Below, piece after piece: positions 9,960 to 17,717 of a DNA stretch of 64,000 bases. Below the pieces are notes generated by a model that did no database searches, had not been told where the DNA came from, and saw nothing but the letters and a program-made list of their open reading frames with translations. Made by a program: the position numbers and the translations under genes. Origin of the DNA: Candidatus Rhodoferax mariagerensis (GTDB taxonomy: Bacteria; Pseudomonadota; Gammaproteobacteria; Burkholderiales; Burkholderiaceae_C); assembly GCA_016719055.1 (NCBI GenBank), contig JADKAW010000011.1, forward strand, positions 62,001 to 126,000. The letters are read 5' to 3'. How positions within the stretch are numbered: the stretch's first letter is position 1; every line of letters starts with the position of its first letter.

Positions 9960-10897
9960 CACTTGCTGCTGGTCAACACCTCGATCACAAGTATTGGCTG
10001 CTGCACACCCTGGGCCAAGGTGCCTTTGGTGAGGTGTGGCTGGCGCGGGACACGGTGCTGGGCAATCACCATGTGGCCATCAAATTTCTGACCGCTGCCA
10101 ACCCGGACAAAGACAAGGAATTTCTGGTCGAGATGCGGGCTCTGGCCGGGTTGAATCTGCCGGGCATTGTCACCTTTCATCACCACTTCAGGCATCAAAA
10201 GCAACTGGCTTTGGTCATGGAGCACTGCGCAGGTGGCAGCCTGGCACAGCGGTTGCGGGACAAGCAACCGGTTGACGCGCAGGTGTGGGTCAACCAGGTG
10301 GTGCAGTGGATGCTACAGCTCTGCGACACGCTGGCAGCGGTGCATGCGCGGGGCTTGGTACACCACGACATCAAGCCGCCCAACATCTTGCTGCGCGATG
10401 ACATGGCCGTGATTGCAGACTTTGGCATTGTGAACACCACCGGCGGCACCGTGATCTACAGCTCGCCCGGCAAAGGCTTGGGGCTGGCCCGCCGTGACGA
10501 TGCACGGGAGGACATCTATGCCCTGGGCGTGACGCTACTGGAACTGCTGAACCGTGGACACCCTTGGGTCAAACTGACCGGTGACGTTCTGGAAGCTGCG
10601 AAGCGCCAACGCACATTGCCAGCGGGGCTGGACGAGCCAACATGGTTGATTGAAATTGCGCTGCGGGCGATTCACCCTGAGCCTGCGCTGCGTTTTCAAT
10701 CTGCCGCCGACATGGCCAGTGCGCTGCGTGCCCGCTGTGTGCCGGTTAGCGTGGACCGTAACGCCATGAAGGCGCACCGGGCGGTGCTGGCGGGTGAGCA
10801 GGCGCTAAAGCGTGGCAACTGGCGTAAAGCCGAGAGTGCGGCGGTGGTGGCCTTGATACGCGTCTTCGCGGCCATCGTGCTGTGCCTGAACCGGTAG
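9956..10897 (+). pseudogene. Ser/Thr protein kinase, 3' end cut by an IS21-type element
   Basis: Eukaryotic-like (Hanks-type) protein kinase with an apparently complete catalytic domain: glycine loop LGQGAFGEV (residues 19-27), invariant K43, catalytic HHDIKPPN (D138), and metal-binding DFG (D155), an APE-region variant, and helical subdomains to about residue 270. After residue ~290 a helical repeat-like region begins, but at about base 10858 the frame runs into the truncated istB of an IS21-family remnant and the last ~12 residues are transposon-derived. The original C-terminal domain is therefore lost. Start overlaps the DinD-like gene stop. The kinase core may still be active, so this is a truncated gene rather than a dead one. 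No transmembrane segment is visible in what remains. Confidence 0.75.
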
Positions 10898-11612
10898 GAC
10901 TCATTGCCCGTCTCCACGATGTGGCAGTGGTGAGTGAGCCGGTCCAATAGTGCCGTGGTCATCTTGGCATCAATGAACACGCTGGACCACTCCGAGAAGC
11001 TCAAATTGGTAGTGATCACCACGCTGGTGTGCTCGTACAGCTTGGAGAGCAGGTGAAACAACAAGGCACCACCGGCTTGGCTGAACGGCAAGTACCCCAG
11101 CTCATCGAGGATGACCAAGTCCATGCGCATCAGTGCCAGCGCGATGCGCCCGGCCTTGTCCTGGCGCTTTTCCTTCTCCAACTCATTGACCAAATCGACC
11201 GTGGAATAAAAGCGCACTCGCTTGCCTTTGCAGTAATGCCAGCTACCCCAATGGCTGTGGCCAGGTGCGTCTTACCGGTGCCTGGCCCACCAATGAGAAC
11301 AACGTTTTGTGCCCTGTCAGTGAAGTCCAATGTACTGAGTTGGTTGACCAACTTCTTGTCAACCCTGGTGCCCTCAAAGTCAAAGCCTGCCAGGTCACGG
11401 TGCAGCGGGAACTTGGCCGCTTTCATCTGGTGGCGCACCGAGGCAAACGCCCGTTGCTCGTGTTCGGCTTGCAACAAATGCTCGATCAACCAGCGCGATG
11501 TTTGTATACCCACATCGTTGGGTTTGCCCTCGTGCGTTGTCAATTCGTCCCAAGCCTGCGCCATGCCTGTGCGACGCAGCTCCTTGAGTTCGGTGCTGAT
11601 CTCACGACGCAT
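10857..11612 (-). pseudogene. istB: IstB-type transposition helper ATPase, frameshifted
   Basis: The N-terminal part (from ATG at 11612) carries the IstB helper start 'RREISTELKELRRTGMAQAW' and a Walker A GGPGTGKTH. A one-base loss near 11226 shifts the frame; the second part continues in another frame with 'DLVILDELGYLPFSQAG' (Walker B) and the usual end 'LLDRLTHHCHIVETGNESYR'. The last residues are missing because the element end was lost into the kinase gene. The start overlaps the istA stop, the normal arrangement. Confidence 0.75.
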
Positions 11613-12354
11613 GATTGAGCTCCAGCAGGCTGGCGGCTTCATGGTTGACATCAGCTGTGTTACCGTGACGCAAGCTGTCATAGCGCCCTGTATTGGCCAC
11701 TGGCAGTTCGCCCAGGGGCAAGCTACTTTGAACCGATTCAGGCACAGGTGCGGCGTTCAGGCGAGCCAATACGTTGAGGACGTGTTCGGTACTGAGCGCC
11801 CCCGATTCAATGACCAATTCCACCGCCACCAACACCGCTTCGAGGCCGTGGCTGGAGACACAGTTGAGTAGCCCTGCGTAGCCATACTGGCCTGGATTTG
11901 CGCAAACAGGGCGCGTGCTGTGCGTCTGTCCTTTTTTGGGGCGCAGCGCGTCGGCTTTGAGGGATTGCTCCAGTTCGTCAGTAAAGTCACCAAGTTTGTT
12001 GAAACCCTTAGCCCGGACGTACTTGGGTGCTTGAACTTCTTCTGGGGTTTGAAGCCATTTGTGCACGGTGTTGCGCGATAAGCCCGTGCGTTTTGCTATT
12101 GCTCGCTCTGAGAGTTTGTCGCGCACTTGCATGCGCCTTATCTTGCCTAAAAATTCCATGGTGATCACCTTGTTTGCTCCTGCCTAAAAAGTAGGCAGCG
12201 CTAGTAAAACACCTGGCTCAGTTTTGGGTCGGCATACCCTCTATTTGTGGCTCAGTTTTCGGTCGGCGGCAACAATTACCGGGTAAGCGCATATATGCCG
12301 GGCATACCCGGATTGATCCGGCTGGCGCGGATTGATGGCTCAGTTTCGCAACAG
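10859..12354 (-). mobile_element. Decayed IS21-family element
   Basis: Remnant with the istA-istB order typical of IS21 elements, read on the minus strand. Right end (istA side) has three terminal-type repeats beginning TGGCTCAGTTTT or TGGCTCAGTTTC at 12214, 12248 and 12336; IS21 elements characteristically carry several such repeats at their ends. No matching terminal repeat is seen at the left, where istB stops inside the kinase gene, so the left end is deleted. istA has an internal deletion and a frameshift, and istB has a frameshift. The element cannot transpose by itself. Confidence 0.75.
11602..12159 (-). pseudogene. istA: IstA-type transposase with internal deletion
   Basis: Reads as 185 aa against about 500 for a complete IstA. 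The first ~70 residues are the helix-turn-helix region ('LSERAIAKRTGLSRNTVHKW') followed by the LRPKK segment; the last ~90 residues are the IstA C-terminus ('YDSLRHGNTADVNHEAA' type). The catalytic DDE core between them is absent, and the homologous reading frame shifts around 11930 (an alternative frame continues 'RRTARALFAQIQA'). Non-functional. Confidence 0.7.
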
Positions 12355-12663
12355 TAACGAAATACATCACCTGAAAATTTAGGCCAGTTACCGATAGCCC
12401 ACCTGTTTTAGCACTGCAACGGGCACCCCGGACGGTGCTGGACGTGCTATTGATTGTGCAGCAATGGGCATCATGGCAGTTTTCATGAGTGTGACGAAAC
12501 CCTGATACCTGACATTACAGGGTAAGGATGGCGACGCCGACAGACTCGGCAAGATCATGCCGGGCATCAATGCGCTGGTGTTGGGCTGGCGCTGGTTGAA
12601 TGGCAACGACAAGGGCCATCGGCGGAAATTCTGGCAATATTCTGGCAACGGCGCACTGCTAGC
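12355..12663. other. Intergenic, no recognisable gene
   Basis: About 300 bases between the IS21 remnant and the tRNA-Lys-derived repeat. I see no convincing coding sequence; short open frames here have no family resemblance. It is probably old chromosomal or island flank next to the original tRNA-Lys downstream region. Confidence 0.5.
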
Positions 12664-12716
12664 AAAAAAGAAGCACTACACAGTTTCCTGTAAGTGCTTG
12701 TTTTTATTGGTGTTTT
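12664..12716 (-). terminator. Hairpin terminator beside the left att repeat (minus strand)
   Basis: On the minus strand the sequence forms a stem AAGCACTTACAG / CTGTGTAGTGCTT with a GAAA loop, followed by CTTTTTT. It sits directly 3' of the tRNA-Lys half-copy, where the terminator of the original tRNA gene would have been before the island integrated. Confidence 0.6.
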
Positions 12717-12763
12717 TGGTGGGAACTGAGAGGCTCGAACTCTCGACCTACGGATTAAGAGTC
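12717..12763 (-). repeat. Left attachment site (3' half of tRNA-Lys), island boundary
   Basis: 47 bases identical to the 3' part of the intact tRNA-Lys(CTT) gene at 34199-34274, from the CCA end through the T arm and variable loop into the anticodon loop. Identity stops at 12763/34245. This is the classic direct repeat left by tyrosine-recombinase integration at a tRNA 3' end, and it marks the left edge of a 21.5-kb island whose integrase is at 30235-31425. Confidence 0.85.
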
Positions 12764-12899
12764 TTCGACTCAAGCATTCCCAAGGATTCTAGCGACTTCC
12801 AAAAACTTCCTAAGTAACTGATTTTATTGATATTTCCAGAGTCACAATTTTTCAAACGTTCTTTCTACTTCCCACGTTTTGTGTAATTTTCTATGCCCT

Positions 12900-12921
12900 A
12901 TTACACAGGAATTACACAAAC
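12900..12921 (+). repeat. 22-bp repeat near the left island end
   Basis: Exact copy of the sequence at 34110-34131 near the right island end. It contains ATTACACA twice and is followed by a similar CG(T)ACGCC stretch in both places. An inverted, nearly matching copy (TTTTGTGTAATT) lies about 15 bases to its left. Position about 140 bases inside the att repeat fits an arm-type site for integrase or excisionase (inference). Confidence 0.5.
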
Positions 12922-13026
12922 CCGTACGCCTAACTTGTTGATTTGACAGTGTAAAACGATAATGCTTCGTCGGACATGCTCGATAGCCTTGAGTCAATCA
13001 CCGCCGTACGGATGTTGACCGCCATC

Positions 13027-13071
13027 TTCGTAATGAGAAGGTCGGGTGTTCGATTCATCTCTCCGGCACCA
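13027..13071 (+). repeat. 3' fragment of tRNA-Thr(CGT)
   Basis: The sequence contains a TTCGTAA anticodon loop (CGT), the 3' anticodon stem TGAG, a T arm with GGGTG-TTCGATT-CATCT and an acceptor strand CTCCGGC plus ACCA, i.e. the 3' half of a tRNA-Thr. The 5' half is missing: the bases upstream do not form a D arm or the matching GCCGGAG. This is a typical att remnant of another integration event at a tRNA-Thr gene, not a functional tRNA. Confidence 0.75.
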
Positions 13072-13087
13072 ATATATGTAAGGAAAG

Positions 13088-13119
13088 TCCGCTATTTAAA
13101 CCGTAGCGGATTTTTTTTT
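13088..13119 (+). terminator. Rho-independent terminator after the tRNA-Thr fragment
   Basis: Perfect 7-bp stem TCCGCTA / TAGCGGA with an 8-9-base loop and a run of nine T. It lies 17 bases after the tRNA-Thr CCA and was probably carried along with the tRNA 3' end. Confidence 0.75.
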
Positions 13120-13221
13120 GGGCTAGCACCGGGCTAGCACTGCACTCAACATGCGACTGTGTGAACGGCCAGTATTAACCGACTTCCAGTCAGATGCGAT
13201 TGCGATAGGTGTCAATGAAAA

Positions 13222-13932
13222 TCAGGGGGCAAGGAAAGTCAATTGTTCCCGCTGATCAAGGTGATAAATCGCAACTCGGACGCACCAAGGCATGTAACTG
13301 AGCCATCTGTTTGGGAGCGTGGCCCGTGCTGTGGCTAATGTGCTGCTGCGAAAAGTTACAAGAGGTTCAGGGGGTTTTAGGCCCAAGCGACAGACGATCT
13401 GCTTTCGGACGCAAAAAGTGGTTAAAAACGTTTTGTCTATCGCTTCAAGACCATATGCTGACACTGAGGCGAATGGCTTGACGGACTCGAACTCGCAAAT
13501 ATGCGTGCTGACAATATTATTTAAATACAGCAATGCCCCATATTGCAATTGACCTGGACCAGGTGGCAAATACATAAGGCGGTTGACGCTCCTGTTTGCG
13601 ATCGCGCTCAGGAAGTTACCCAAATTATCAGCTCCTTGCATCCACTCTTCATACACGATCAAGAATTCACTGAGAAGGATTAGCGGGCAAACTGTTAAGT
13701 ATTCATTGAACGACCTGTCGTTGTCCTGATCAACGTCACATTCGTGAGTTAGAACGTAAACTGGAAGCTCCATGGTTGAGAAAAGGCGGTCTTCAGGGTT
13801 ATAAACAGGACAACGTATTGCCGCGTAAATTAACCCAGTGCCCAGCGCCAACTGCTCAGTCGATCCGTAAAATTTGCCAGGAGATAAGGGCGAGCTCGCA
13901 CTCAGTATCTTGTGCGCTTCAGCTTCTGTCAT
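13222..13932 (-). CDS. Unknown protein, third gene of TIGR04255-headed operon
   Basis: 236-aa protein I do not recognise. It has a motif LTHECDVDQDND near residue 60, several hydrophobic helices but no clear signal peptide or transmembrane segment. It is last in a three-gene minus-strand operon: start overlaps the stop of the 112-aa protein by 4 bases, and that gene overlaps the TIGR04255-family gene. GC is lower than in the neighbouring core genes, suggesting transfer. The HECD pattern might be a metal site, but this is a guess. Confidence 0.6.
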   Translation of the reverse strand: MTEAEAHKILSASSPLSPGKFYGSTEQLALGTGLIYAAIRCPVYNPEDRLFSTMELPVYVLTHECDVDQDNDRSFNEYLTVCPLILLSEFLIVYEEWMQGADNLGNFLSAIANRSVNRLMYLPPGPGQLQYGALLYLNNIVSTHICEFESVKPFASVSAYGLEAIDKTFLTTFCVRKQIVCRLGLKPPEPLVTFRSSTLATARATLPNRWLSYMPWCVRVAIYHLDQREQLTFLAP

Positions 13933-14267
13933 TTGCCAACAAATCGCCCTTTGGCAATAAAGCGACCAGCCCGCAACGTTGCCCGGCGCAATATCAAGTC
14001 TTCCGTTCGTGAAACATTTCTAATTTTCGAGAAGGGGAGAGCCTCAGATACAAGATAATTACGTTTTCGAAGTGGGCTAAATAGATTCAGTCTGCCAGCC
14101 GTGCTCTGCAGCTTGACAATCGCGCTGGTTGTTGTGAAAGCGAGTCTTTCAGCCTTAGCCTGCTCGATTGCAATGATCGCATCAATATTGACATAGCCGG
14201 TCATCGTTGCGATAAATGCCGCGCTTGCGGTGGCTTTCGTTCTGGCACTAATACTGAAATTATTCAT
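13929..14267 (-). CDS. Small unknown protein, second gene of TIGR04255-headed operon
   Basis: 112-aa protein from the ATG at 14267 (an upstream ATG at 14300 is in frame but lies inside the preceding gene). The first 50 residues are rich in Ala, Thr and Ile and could be a helical or weakly hydrophobic segment; the C-terminus is Arg-rich. The start lies 8 bases inside the end of the TIGR04255-family gene and the stop overlaps the next gene (ATGA), so translation is coupled. No family recognised. Confidence 0.55.
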   Translation of the reverse strand: MNNFSISARTKATASAAFIATMTGYVNIDAIIAIEQAKAERLAFTTTSAIVKLQSTAGRLNLFSPLRKRNYLVSEALPFSKIRNVSRTEDLILRRATLRAGRFIAKGRFVGK

Positions 14268-15015
14268 ATTGGGGCTCCAAATTACTGAGACCGCTTTCAC
14301 TCAGACATTCAAAAAACATCTGCTTATTTGCTAAATGAATCTCGTCAAGCAACCGTGGCAAATCAGTGATGAACGATTGGACTTCTGGAATGCTTGCGGA
14401 AGTCAGAGTATCGACATCCAAAATAGCGCCGGATCTCATAGCGCCTGAAGCCAGCTGCAGGTTGGCATGCGTCATCATCTGCACGGCGTGCAGAAATGGC
14501 GCACGGGGTATTTCCACTCGGATAACGGAATTTTCCGCCTTGACAGCATGCATGCCAACACGAAGATCAATATTGAACTGACTCAAAGCGCTGGCTGCGT
14601 CCTCGTTTGTTTCAAAAAAGTCCACATATTTGATGGAGTAGCGCTCGATTGACTTAATGAGCGCGTCGCTGAGCACCACGTTCATAACCTGTTCAATAGC
14701 CCCCTTGAAATCAGCCCATCCTGGGTAGGGCATCACACAGCCAACCCCAACTGACCTATCTCCGACCAGTATTGCGAACCGACCCCAAGTCAATCGGCTG
14801 AGTGGTGAAAACTGCAGATTTGGGTCCATCTCCCTCATCTGCTGTGGCAACTGGGCTATCGGCATAGCTTCAAAGTTTGACACCTCTTTCAACTTTGATA
14901 ACAGCAACCCAGGCAATACGGCAGACCCGGGGAAGCTACTGCTAAACCGGATTTCAAAAATCACATCGATCAGCGGTTCCTTGGCTAATTTAGAAGGCAG
15001 TTGGCGTGTGGTCAT
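14260..15015 (-). CDS. TIGR04255-family protein, first gene of a triad
   Basis: 251 aa from the ATG at 15015. The N-terminus 'KEPLIDVIFEIRF' followed by a large soluble alpha/beta domain, and the C-terminal 'LDEIHLANKQMFFECL' pattern are characteristic of TIGR04255, a family of sporadically distributed proteins of unknown function found in accessory regions. It heads a three-gene overlapping operon on the minus strand, close to the left att site. A second, diverged member of the same family heads another triad at 32972-33832 near the right att site. A defence or stress role is only inferred from location and patchy distribution. Confidence 0.7.
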   Translation of the reverse strand: MTTRQLPSKLAKEPLIDVIFEIRFSSSFPGSAVLPGLLLSKLKEVSNFEAMPIAQLPQQMREMDPNLQFSPLSRLTWGRFAILVGDRSVGVGCVMPYPGWADFKGAIEQVMNVVLSDALIKSIERYSIKYVDFFETNEDAASALSQFNIDLRVGMHAVKAENSVIRVEIPRAPFLHAVQMMTHANLQLASGAMRSGAILDVDTLTSASIPEVQSFITDLPRLLDEIHLANKQMFFECLSESGLSNLEPQYE

Positions 15016-15337
15016 TGGTTTACATATTGCAAATTGCACCGGACACCTTGGCGCGGGCCGCAAGCGCTATGCAGGGGACTGTAGCAGAAAAGTGCAGTGA
15101 AACCGGATTGCCGTGAGCGAACCGCTGGGAGTGCTAACGCCGAAAAGGCCCCGACCAAAGTCGGTGGTAATTCTTCCGAGCCGCGCTCAGGGAGGTGAAG
15201 CGCAGGGGCTTGATGCCCGGCTGAACTGTAGCATGGCGTGTGCCGCCGCCGTTACATAAAACTGCTACCTGCTACAACGAATCATTCTGCCTAGATTATG
15301 TAATCCGACGGTCACGCCAAATTACATGCCTTTTATG

Positions 15338-15384
15338 CCTCCAGCCCTTACAGAAAGTGCGCAAGCAGCTACAACCTGTATAGC
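15338..15384 (+). repeat. Dispersed palindromic repeat, copy 2
   Basis: CCAGCCCTTACAGAAAG then TGCGCAAGCAGCTACAAC and TATAGC: the same layout as the copies at 8961, 28166 and 41219. Confidence 0.5.
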
Positions 15385-15708
15385 ACAGTATCCGTCAAAA
15401 ACAGGCCCAACAAAGACACCAGCAAGCCGCCGCCGAAGGCGGCGTGTCTTCGCGCGGTTCTGAGGGAGCCCCCACGGGGGGCGGACGGGCAGACCGCGCG
15501 GGCGAAGCTGCGAAGCAAGCGAGCCCCAGGGGTGGGCGGGGGCAAACACCAGATGCACGGCGAAGCCGCTGACCACAACCATGCGCGCAGCGCCTGACTG
15601 ATGCCCAGGTGCCAGCACACCACTAGGGCGACAGCCGACTGCACGTAAGACGCGAAGCGGCTGGGGAGTGCAGGCGGCTGACGCGCCCGCTTCAGCGTAG
15701 GCAATTTT

Positions 15709-15812
15709 GCATAACGCCTTTTTTGTAAACCCGCAGGGCGCGAAGCGGTGGCTGCCACAAAAGGAGCTTTAGCGACTGACTGGCGGACACTTTGCAAAAT
15801 GGGGCGTTATGT
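15709..15812. repeat. attC-like palindromic site
   Basis: Imperfect inverted repeat with arms of about 20 bases: GCATAACGCC then TTTTTTGTAAA at the left, and TTTGCAAAAT then GGGGCGTTATGT at the right, about 60 bases apart. The two-box arm structure with AAC ... GTT outer cores and roughly 100-bp length is what integron attC sites look like. No integrase IntI gene is in the window and the core is not a perfect GTTRRRY, so the call is tentative. Confidence 0.4.
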
Positions 15813-15858
15813 AAATTTGCCGTAGCTGCAGTTCACTGACGGTGGTCGAACTGGGCAA

Positions 15859-15883
15859 CCAGCCACGATGCGCCAGCGAGCCG
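15859..15883 (+). repeat. 25-bp repeat, copy a
   Basis: CCAGCCACGATGCGCCAGCG then AGCCG; two further near-copies lie at 17299-17322 and 17485-17509, on the other side of the IS3-type element. See the entry for 17096-17717. Confidence 0.6.
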
Positions 15884-15952
15884 AGACCTAAAGTGGATCC
15901 CGGATTTAAGACAAGAATTTAAGATGACCTCAAATCCGGGAAATCCAAGACC

Positions 15953-16237
15953 ATGAGTGAAACCAAGAAACGCAAAGTCCACACACCAGAGTACAAAGCC
16001 AAGGTGGGGTTGGAGGCTTTGCGTAGCGACAAGACCATCAACCAAATTGGCCAGGATTTTGATGTTCATCCGGTGCAAGTCGGGCTGTGGAAGAAGGCTA
16101 TCCAAGAGCAGGCAAAGACTTTGTTTGAGTGCAAGCGTGGCCCTAAGTCGGTGGATGCTCAAAGTGAGCCGGAGCGCTTGTATGGCGAGATTGGCCGCCC
16201 AAAATGGAACTCGACCGGCCCAAAAAGTCCGGGATGA
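15953..16237 (+). CDS. IS3-family transposase OrfA
   Basis: 94-aa protein with the OrfA helix-turn-helix pattern ('VHTPEYKAKVGLEALRSDKT', then 'INQIGQDFDVHPVQVGLWKK'). OrfA binds the element ends. The C-terminus, past about residue 75, departs from the usual leucine-zipper region, so it is probably partly frameshifted. Not expected to support transposition because orfB is damaged. Confidence 0.7.
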   Translation: MSETKKRKVHTPEYKAKVGLEALRSDKTINQIGQDFDVHPVQVGLWKKAIQEQAKTLFECKRGPKSVDAQSEPERLYGEIGRPKWNSTGPKSPG

Positions 16238-17095
16238 GCCCATCATGATGCGCCAGGACTGGATCGACACGAAAGACGACTTGGTGCCCACCACGCGCCA
16301 GCGAACTCGCGGGTGTCTCACGAGCCACGATGTATTCTCGTCAAAGGCCCAGTTAGCCGACCAAGACGATCAACTGCTAAGCCACCTGATCGACGAAGAA
16401 TACACTCGGCATCCGTTTTACGGCACCCGGCGCATGGTAGTTGTTATCAGCAAGGCAGTAGGCTACCGGGTCAATCGTAAGCGCATCCAACGCCTGATGC
16501 GCCAGATGGGCTTGCAAGGCATGGCACCCGGCCCCAACACCAGCCGGGCACACCCACAGCACCCGATTTACCCATACCTGCTGCGTGGCCTTGAGATCAC
16601 CCGGCCCAACCAGGTCTGGAGCACTGACATCACCTACATCCGTCTGGCCAACGGGTTTGTCTATCTGGTGGCGGTGATGGACTGGTACAGCCGCAAGGTG
16701 CTGAGCTGGCGAATCAGCAACAGCATGGATGCCAGCTTTTGCCTGGCCTGTCTGGAGGAGGCGCTGCGCAACTTTGGCACGCCCGACATCTTCAATAGCG
16801 ACCAAGGCGCACAGTTCACCAGCGCCGACTTTACCGGGGTACTCCAACGCGAGGAGATCAAAATCAGCATGGATGGACGGGGTCGGGCCTTTGACAACAT
16901 TTTTGAGAACGTCTGTGGCGCAACGTCAGATAATGAGGATGTCTACCTCAACGGTTATGCCACGATGGGCGAATTGATGGTTGACTGAGCAAGTATTTTG
17001 TGCTCTACAACACCGAACGTCCGCATCAGTCACTCGACTACAACACGCCTGATTCGGTATGCCAGTGCCAGCGGCGGCGCGCTGATCATCGATAA
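16203..17095 (+). pseudogene. IS3-family transposase OrfB, frameshifted
   Basis: The rve/DDE integrase core is readable: 'IDEEYTRHPFYGTRRMV', 'TRPNQVWSTDITYIRLANG' (first Asp), 'GTPDIFNSDQGAQFTS' (second Asp). Before the HPFYG region the frame is degraded, around 16920 the conserved RLWRSVKYE segment is scrambled, and a stop at 16986 precedes the usual C-terminus 'YNTERPHQSLDYNTP', which continues in another frame to 17095. Inactive. Confidence 0.75.
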
Positions 17096-17717
17096 ATTCA
17101 AAGAAAGTCCAAAACCGAAGACCAAAACCCGTGTGCACAACGGCCCTGGTTGATCAGCTTGATGGAAGGGCGGTACTCCGCCTTTGCGGCTGACTGGCAC
17201 AACCGGCCTCACAAACTGGCGACAAGTGACGATGTACCTCTGTGACAAAGCGAAGCGACTCACGGGGGCACATGGTCACGCTGCTGGCTACCGCGCCGCC
17301 AGCACGATGCGACAGCGAGCCGAAGCCAATGGCCTTGGCATGGCGGTACTCCGCCTTGCCAACTGACTGACAACCCAGACCGTCGCACACTGATAAGCAG
17401 TGGTGTCGGTTGCCCTGCCACTGGCGCAAAGCGCCCTTCTGCTGGCAGGGGAACTGGCACGACTGCGCTGTGTCCACCGTGCCGCCAGCCACGATGCGCA
17501 AGCGAGCCGTGTCAAGCCATGTCTGCGCTCCAGCGCACTGACTGACACTTGCGAAGCACTGGCGTTGCATTCCGGGCACCATCGGACGATCTTTCTCATT
17601 TATTTGGCTTGAAAGCACCCACACTATCCAACAAAGACCGCCAGCGCTCCAGCGTCCCTATAATTTCCGGCTTCGTGCTTCACTTTTTACTTTGCCGCCT
17701 TACTGATCAAGCCATTC
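17096..17717. repeat. Imperfect ~175-190-bp repeats, no gene
   Basis: Two degenerate units start at about 17168 and 17342, each opening with GGCGGTACTCCGCCTT and a following CTGACTGnC motif, and each ending with a near-copy of the 25-bp repeat (17299-17322 and 17485-17509). CACTGACTGACAC recurs at about 17537. A half unit is on the left of the IS3 element at 15859. I see no credible coding sequence. Function unknown; the neighbourhood of an attC-like palindrome suggests decayed recombination sites or gene-less cassettes, which is speculation. Confidence 0.5.

Larger units (their letters stand above)
15016..15894. other. Gene-poor, palindrome-rich region
   Basis: Almost 900 bases without a convincing gene. 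It holds several GC-rich inverted repeats (for example around 15430 CCGCCGCCGAAGGCGGCG), a dispersed repeat at 15338-15384, an attC-like palindrome at 15709-15812, and the first copy of a 25-bp repeat at 15859-15883. Two overlapping minus-strand frames are open over 15369-15797, but their composition follows the palindromes and I do not accept them as genes. Confidence 0.5.
15895..17095 (+). mobile_element. Decayed IS3-family element
   Basis: Left end begins with TGGATCCCGGATTTAAGACA, a typical IS3-group inverted repeat, 60 bases before orfA. orfA is intact-looking, orfB is broken by frameshifts. I could not find the matching inverted repeat on the right, so that end seems lost. The element splits a region of imperfect ~180-bp repeats, copies of which lie on both sides. 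Confidence 0.75.

Noticed and set aside
12557..12817. Open frame across the left att region
   Set aside because: It reads through the tRNA-Lys repeat and a terminator; it is a chance frame.
15369..15797. Overlapping minus-strand open frames in the gene-poor region
   Set aside because: They follow GC-rich palindromes and an attC-like site; no family resemblance and no ribosome site.
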